12,671 bases of DNA from Haplosporangium gracile (lineage: Eukaryota > Mortierellomycota > Mortierellomycetes > Mortierellales > Mortierellaceae): positions 1 to 12,671 of the forward strand of contig JAAAUF010001082.1 in assembly GCA_015499985.1 (NCBI GenBank), read 5' to 3'. The notes under the pieces are model-generated. The model saw only the letters and a list, made by a program, of their open reading frames with translations. It was not told the DNA's origin and ran no database searches. Within the stretch, counting starts at the first letter, position 1, and each line of letters begins with the position of its first letter. Both the position numbers and the translations under genes were made by a program. This document shows positions 8,279 to 12,671 of the stretch, piece after piece.

Positions 8279-10908
8279 ATGATCCAACGGTCATCTTTTG
8301 TAACGACAACGTGGAGAGTCAGCCATCTGGTCTCCTTCCTTGCATACGCCGCTTACTTTTGTGTCCACCCCGTCTACTCCGGTAAATTACCAACAGCCTC
8401 AACTCGACGTTCAAGAAGTAGAGAAAGTAGACAATCTCAGGCGTCAGTGGGCACCCATGTACCCATCATTTCTCCTTCTCATACATCCTAACCATTGTCC
8501 TCAATCCTTCTCTCCTCTCCTCCTCTACCCTTCTCTTCTCTTCTCCTCGTCTCTCCTCAACAAACAACACAGAATGCTGCTACTCATACAGCGAAACAAA
8601 ACTCCAATCCCCAAAACCCTCCTCTCCCACCAGTTACTCAGTCGCCCTCACAGCTAGCTCATGGACGGCCTTCAACTCCTCCGGGATGACTTACAAGACG
8701 ACTGTCGCCTTCTCGTCGGGTTACTTTATTGAACTCATCCCTGCTGGGTGTACTCTCGTAAATCAGGGGACGGCGTCGTGTTCTCAGGCGGGCAAGTCTA
8801 TGTTGAACTTGGCGTTTCAGAAGATTACTGCCGTTGGCTATTCTGGTGGGTCCTCACTCTATGTCGATGCTGCTGCGGTGGTAGGGAATAATGATGGGGG
8901 AGAAGACGGAAGGGATGGAAGGATGATGAGGAAGGATTACTCGACAGTGCCCGGATCACCATCGGGGTACAATCCTTCCACACCTCAGCCTCCACCAGCA
9001 GTGGTGTCCGTCCAGATCTGTGGAGAGTTTTGTACACTCTCGACTTCCTGCTCTGTCCCGACACCCAACATGACCGCCACACCCGCTCCTAGTCGATCCA
9101 TTACCTCCACCTTGACGAGTCTAACAACAAAAACCACGGTCTCACCAACGTATACTGGCCAGATGGTCACTCCTCCCGCTCCCGCTCCCGCTCCAGGAAC
9201 TGAGACTAACACTGCGTCGAATAAGAGTGCTGTGATTATCGGGTCCATCTTTGCGGTGGTAGTCGTCGCGTTCGCGGTTGGGTATGCGGTCATGCGCCGG
9301 AATATAGCTCGCGGTAGTCGTGACAGGGGTAATGGCGGTGGTGGAGGAGGAAAGAAGAAGAAAGAGGTTGATCAGGAGGATATCAAGTACATCCGGCCCC
9401 CGACCACAGCTCCTACTCTACCACTGTTTCCTGCTCCTGCCGCTACTGCCGCTACCGCAGCGATGACGATGAGACAATTGGACTCAGGTTCAGGTGGTCG
9501 TGGTGTCGGTCTTGAATCTCAGTCGAGGTTTAAGAAACCCTCACCGCCGGTCGCTCTGGGATCTGAATCCCGACAACAACCTACTGCTACCGCCACTACC
9601 AGAACAGCGACGAATACGGCGTCAGCGGCACCGATGTTGGCCCGTGGACGGTCCGTTCGAGAAGCCGCTCTCACCAGAAACGATCGACAACAGCAGCCTA
9701 GCACTGGCCCTGGTGTTGTTGGGGCAGATGTGCGGTACCTGCAGGAGAGACAGCGGCTCCTGGCCATGAACAACAACACCTCTGCATCTGCCCCAGCTTT
9801 GGTCTCCTCATCGGCCACAGCAACGGCTTCTGCTCGTGCTGCGGTGGAGACGTCTGCAAGGTCGCTGGTCCCGGCTCCGACGCACACTCTCCCACAACCC
9901 TCGCCTCCCGCTAATCTGGTGAATGTCTCTGTGCCTGTGTCTATCTCGACCATGGCCTCTCTCCCTCTTCCTGTCACCACCGCCGTTACCGCAGCCAATG
10001 GATCCAAAAACGCCACAGCTGCACCTGCACCTGCAGCAGTTCGAGGGAGTAATGTGACGGAATGGTCGGCTGTCGATACTGCAGACCTCGAGTTCTTGGT
10101 CATCTCCGACTTCAACAGCAGTGCCGCTCGCCAAAAGAATGGATCTCTTTCTTCGTCTACTCCTTCAGTAGCATCAATAGCAGGTGAAAAAGAGGAGGTT
10201 TTGGATGACGTTGATCTATACGATGATGAAAGGGAGGAGATGCTGCTGACGAAATCCAAGTCGTTGCGGTATCCATGGTCCTCCGGTCGTTATGCCGATG
10301 GTAATGAAGTTGCTGCAACGTCGTCGGCGACGAATAATGTTGCAACAACTGCTACTACCGCTACTTTTGCAGATACCTCGCCATTGCGCCGGGTAGCCAG
10401 TGCAAGTGTCAGCGGCAACGGTGGAAGCAACACGGCCAACTACAACAACAATAGTAGGAACCGAAACAACAGCATCAAGTACAACAACAGCAACGCCAAC
10501 ACTAGCAACTATCGATCTCCTTACAATCAGCAGCCAGGCAGTATAACTGGTCCATCTTCGTCCTCTGTTCCTCAGCTCTCGACGAAGACCGAGCAACAGC
10601 AGCAACAGCACTACCGACAACAACAACAACAGCGGCAGGGAGTTCCACAACCACCAGCTCAACAACAACAACAACAATATCAACAGAAGCAACAAAAGCT
10701 GGGGTGGGCTCAAAGTCAGGACGATCTATTGATGAGAGCAAGGTCAATGCCCAGAACGACAACAACGTCGACCAGCACGTCGACGACGGCGATGAATGGT
10801 GGATACCCCTCTCGTACGATGAATACGCAGCATCAGCAACAACAACAACAGGGAGGAGAAGGGCAAGGACAACGGGCCGTTCCGCGCGGTCTTTATGGCT
10901 ATTTGTAG
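8279..10908 (+). CDS. Predicted type I single-pass membrane protein with long disordered cytosolic tail (2 exons, 812 aa)
   Basis: Exons 8279-8381 and 8573-10908 join in phase 1. I do not recognise the family. Seen: a signal peptide (hydrophobic core about 17-29, likely cleavage after VYS34), right at the exon junction; an ectodomain (35-252) with Cys 36, 37, 94, 104, 184, 188 and 194, then a Ser/Thr/Pro-rich stalk suited to O-glycosylation; one transmembrane helix at about 254-276 (AVIIGSIFAVVVVAFAVGYA) followed by MRR and a Gly/Lys-rich stretch, giving an outside-in topology; and a cytosolic tail of over 500 residues, mostly Ala/Thr/Ser-rich, with a Q/N-rich part at 651-743. Three ordered-looking islands stand out in the tail (about 530-551, 575-605, 744-762). 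The layout resembles fungal wall-stress sensors (Wsc/Mid2 style), but no WSC cysteine pattern is evident, so sensor or adhesin roles are inference. ATG 8279 was chosen because it supplies the signal peptide; a start at 8686 would lose it. Confidence 0.85.
8382..8572 (+). other. Intron of the membrane protein gene
   Basis: Donor GTAAAT at 8382 and acceptor AACACAG ending at 8572 (191 bp, phase 1). CTCAAC at 8556-8561 is a well-placed branch site. Splicing creates the Glu codon that joins VYS to ECCYSYSETK. Unspliced RNA would stop at 8489-8491 after 70 residues. Confidence 0.88.
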
Positions 10909-11285
10909 AGACCGACAAATAGCTTTCTCTGAGGGATTATTAGCGTTTTGTCATTCCCTTTCGATAGCTGCCAAAATAGTTGACCCATGCGCCAATAGTC
11001 TACCGATATGCTTATTCTTCCACATAGAAACAGCTCACCTTTTCCTTCCTTCCTTCCTTCCTTCTTGTTGACCTATTTTTTCCCCCACCACTCTTTTTCT
11101 CTTCTTTTTCACGCTCAACCCTAATTAAAATTCTCCGCCCCATTTATCACGTGCGTCCAAAACGACCCCCGAGTAAAAAGGGCCATCGCCCCCCCTCTGC
11201 TTGTTTTGCTTCTCCATTCCCTTTTATTCATTAACAGCTCAACCCTCTCCACTCTTACTCTCATCTTAAACATCTACAAACAATA
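10909..11285 (+). other. Intergenic region and promoter of the lipase gene
   Basis: This 377-bp gap separates the two + strand genes and must hold the 3' end of one and the promoter of the other. No clear AATAAA follows the first gene. From about 11030 to the start codon the + strand is C/T-rich, as in the leaders of the other two genes. It contains a (TTCC)5 repeat at 11042-11061 and the palindromic box described separately. Confidence 0.6.
11148..11153. promoter_or_regulatory. CACGTG E-box upstream of the lipase gene
   Basis: A perfect CACGTG palindrome, preceded by T (TCACGTG), lies 132 bp before the lipase start codon. In fungi this core is bound by bHLH factors of the Cbf1, Pho4 and Tye7/SREBP-like classes. 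Which factor acts here, if any, is not visible. A 6-bp match occurs by chance often, but the position is that of a typical upstream activating site. Confidence 0.35.
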
Positions 11286-12560
11286 ATGTCGAACGTCAAG
11301 CCAACTTCAAAGGAGGAATGGATCACTGCCGAGGACGGCCACGAGATCTTCACAAAGACCTGGTTCACCGTCGAAACCCCCCTTGCTGCTATCGTCTTTG
11401 TCCACGGCCTCGGCGAACATATCGTCCGTACGTTCTTGCTTGTTTTTTTTCGTTTCCCGCCTCGTAACCGTGGGCTAAGTAGTAAGGTATACTCTTTCTT
11501 CCACGATTGCGACTGGCTTTGTTTTACTCAACAACTATTTTTTCTTCTCTCCTTCCTCTCCCACCATTCCTCCTCTTCAACTGGAAAAATATCAAATAAT
11601 AGGTTACGACCATGTGTTCGAAGAGTTCAGTAAGGCCGGCTTCCAGGTCTCGGCATTCGACCAGCGCGGTTTCGGTCAGACCGGCAGAAAGTCCAAAACC
11701 CTCGGATCCACCGGCGGATACGACAAGGCCATTCCCGACATCACTGCTGCCCTTGAGCGTGGCCAAATCGAGGGACTCCCTCTCTTCCTTATGGGACACT
11801 CCTATGTACGTTTTTTTTTTTGGAAGGGGGAAGTTTGATTTTTTTTTAAAGATGGCGTTTGTTTGTCGGTCAGTGCGACCATTCGTTCAAATTGGTTTTT
11901 TTTTTCCTGCAATTGGCTTTTTTTTTTCTTTCTTTCTTGAGTGAGGCATGTCACACCGAACCGTCCACTCACCCTAATAACCATCCTTCTTTCAAAATAC
12001 ACTGAAAACTTTAGGGTGGAGGCTTGGTTTTGAACTACGACTGCATTGGTCCTCTGCGCACAAAGCTCACCGGTGTGATCGCATCCGCACCCCTCGTCCT
12101 GGCCTCAGCACCCACCCGCCCCAACGCCCTCACCGTCGGCTTCGCTGGCATCGCCTCAAAAATCCTCCCTTCCTTCCAAACCCAAATCGTCCTCAACTCG
12201 TCCTTCATTTCGCGTGACGCTGACCATGTCCAGAAATACGATACCGACCCCTTGGTCCACGGATACATCACAACCAAGGGCGTCTACGACATGTTGACCA
12301 ACGGAAAGCTTCTTCTTACGGACCGGTACAAGCTTATTACAAAGTCCGTACCAGTTTTGATTGCTCATGGTACCGAGGATGGACTGACATGTTATAAGGC
12401 GAGTAAGGAGTTCTTTGACAAGATTGACGTGGAGGATAAGGAGTATAAGGTGTATGAGGGACATTTCCATGAGCTGCATAATGAACCCGAAGATGATCGT
12501 AAGATCGTGATCGAGTACTACATTGACTGGATCCGCAAGCACCTTCCCAAGTCTGCTTAA
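11286..12560 (+). CDS. Monoglyceride lipase, alpha/beta hydrolase (YJU3/MGLL family; 3 exons, 296 aa)
   Basis: Exons 11286-11427, 11603-11805 and 12015-12560 (junction phases 1 and 0) give 296 residues, close to yeast Yju3 and human MGLL (about 300-313). Family role: hydrolysis of monoacylglycerol to free fatty acid and glycerol, the last step of triacylglycerol breakdown, usually at lipid droplets or ER membranes. Seen: oxyanion motif HGLGEH (40-45); RYDHVFEEF after intron 1; DQRGFGQTGR; the nucleophile elbow GHSYG with Ser114, completed by splicing (GHSY-GGGLVLNY); a cap region at about 150-215; HGTED with catalytic Asp237; and HFHELHNEP with catalytic His267. The triad spacing matches the family. 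The residue after Ser is Tyr where Met is more usual. The start has A at -3 and leads straight into the conserved WITAEDGHEIFTKTW stretch. No signal peptide or transmembrane helix is visible. Confidence 0.95.
11428..11602 (+). other. Intron 1 of the lipase gene
   Basis: Donor GTACGT at 11428 and acceptor AATAATAG ending at 11602 (175 bp, phase 1), with a CTCAAC branch-type motif at 11527-11532. It splits the codon for Arg48, just after the oxyanion motif HGLGEH. Unspliced RNA would run into a stop at 11631-11633. Confidence 0.9.
11806..12014 (+). other. Intron 2 of the lipase gene
   Basis: Donor GTACGT at 11806 and acceptor AACTTTAG ending at 12014 (209 bp, phase 0). It falls inside the nucleophile elbow, between Tyr115 and Gly116 of GHSYG, so only correctly spliced RNA encodes an active enzyme. 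The intron contains several T-runs. Confidence 0.92.
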
Positions 12561-12671
12561 ACTTGTGGGCCTTCTTTCGCTCGTTTCTCTCGTATACCTT
12601 TTTTTTTTTTTGTTTACGTTCTTTCTTCGCGCGTCTCAGTCATGGTTTGTTCATAATAATTAGTTCTTAAC
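12561..12671 (+). other. 3' untranslated region of the lipase gene, cut by the window end
   Basis: T-rich sequence with a 13-T run at about 12600-12611 follows the stop codon. No exact AATAAA is present; an AATAATTA near 12655 is a weak candidate. No further gene begins before the window ends. Confidence 0.5.

Noticed and set aside
8686..8688. ATG as start of the membrane protein
   Set aside because: The frame is open well upstream through GAATGCTGCTAC, an acceptor AACACAG lies at 8566-8572, and a phase-matched exon at 8279-8381 adds a clear signal peptide.
9519..10259. 246-codon open frame on the minus strand
   Set aside because: It is antisense to the tail of the membrane protein; its Ala/Val/Ser-rich content is the mirror of Ala/Thr/Ser-rich coding. 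No domain is visible.

Overview
The window looks like nuclear DNA from a filamentous fungus, most likely an early-diverging one of the Mucoromycota/Mortierellomycota type (a Mortierella-like fungus is my best guess; this is inferred from sequence style, not from a marker gene). The signs are GT-AG introns of about 145-222 bp, pyrimidine-rich leaders before every gene, start contexts of the form AACA-ATG, a Zn(II)2Cys6 regulator whose post-finger linker reads RGPPKGYVE, and Q/N-rich low-complexity protein segments. There is nothing prokaryotic, viral or CRISPR-like in it.

Layout, with all three genes on the + strand. (1) 1-1979: non-coding upstream DNA with a perfect 70-bp direct repeat (1-70 and 441-510), a purine-rich G-run block, a CCAAT/TATAAAAG pair at 1282-1294 and a long CT/CA-rich pyrimidine tract. 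(2) 1980-5586: a three-exon gene for a 1079-residue Zn(II)2Cys6 transcription factor with a middle homology region and a very glutamine-rich C-terminus. (3) 5587-8278: 2.7 kb with no convincing gene, containing a poly(A) signal and a (CT)n microsatellite. (4) 8279-10908: a two-exon gene for an 812-residue type I membrane protein with a signal peptide, short Cys/Ser/Thr ectodomain, one transmembrane helix and a long disordered cytosolic tail; I do not recognise the family. (5) 10909-11285: a 377-bp intergenic promoter with a CACGTG box. (6) 11286-12560: a three-exon gene for a 296-residue monoglyceride lipase (YJU3/MGLL family) with an intact catalytic triad.

The genes are monocistronic and separately promoted. 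I see no functional link between them beyond position, and no gene cluster. The most useful results are the spliced gene models, all of which rest on reading frames that join cleanly across introns and restore family motifs. I found no strong case for a novel biological system. The points most worth following are the unrecognised membrane protein, the terminal direct repeat ending in A-runs, and the unusual leader of the transcription factor.
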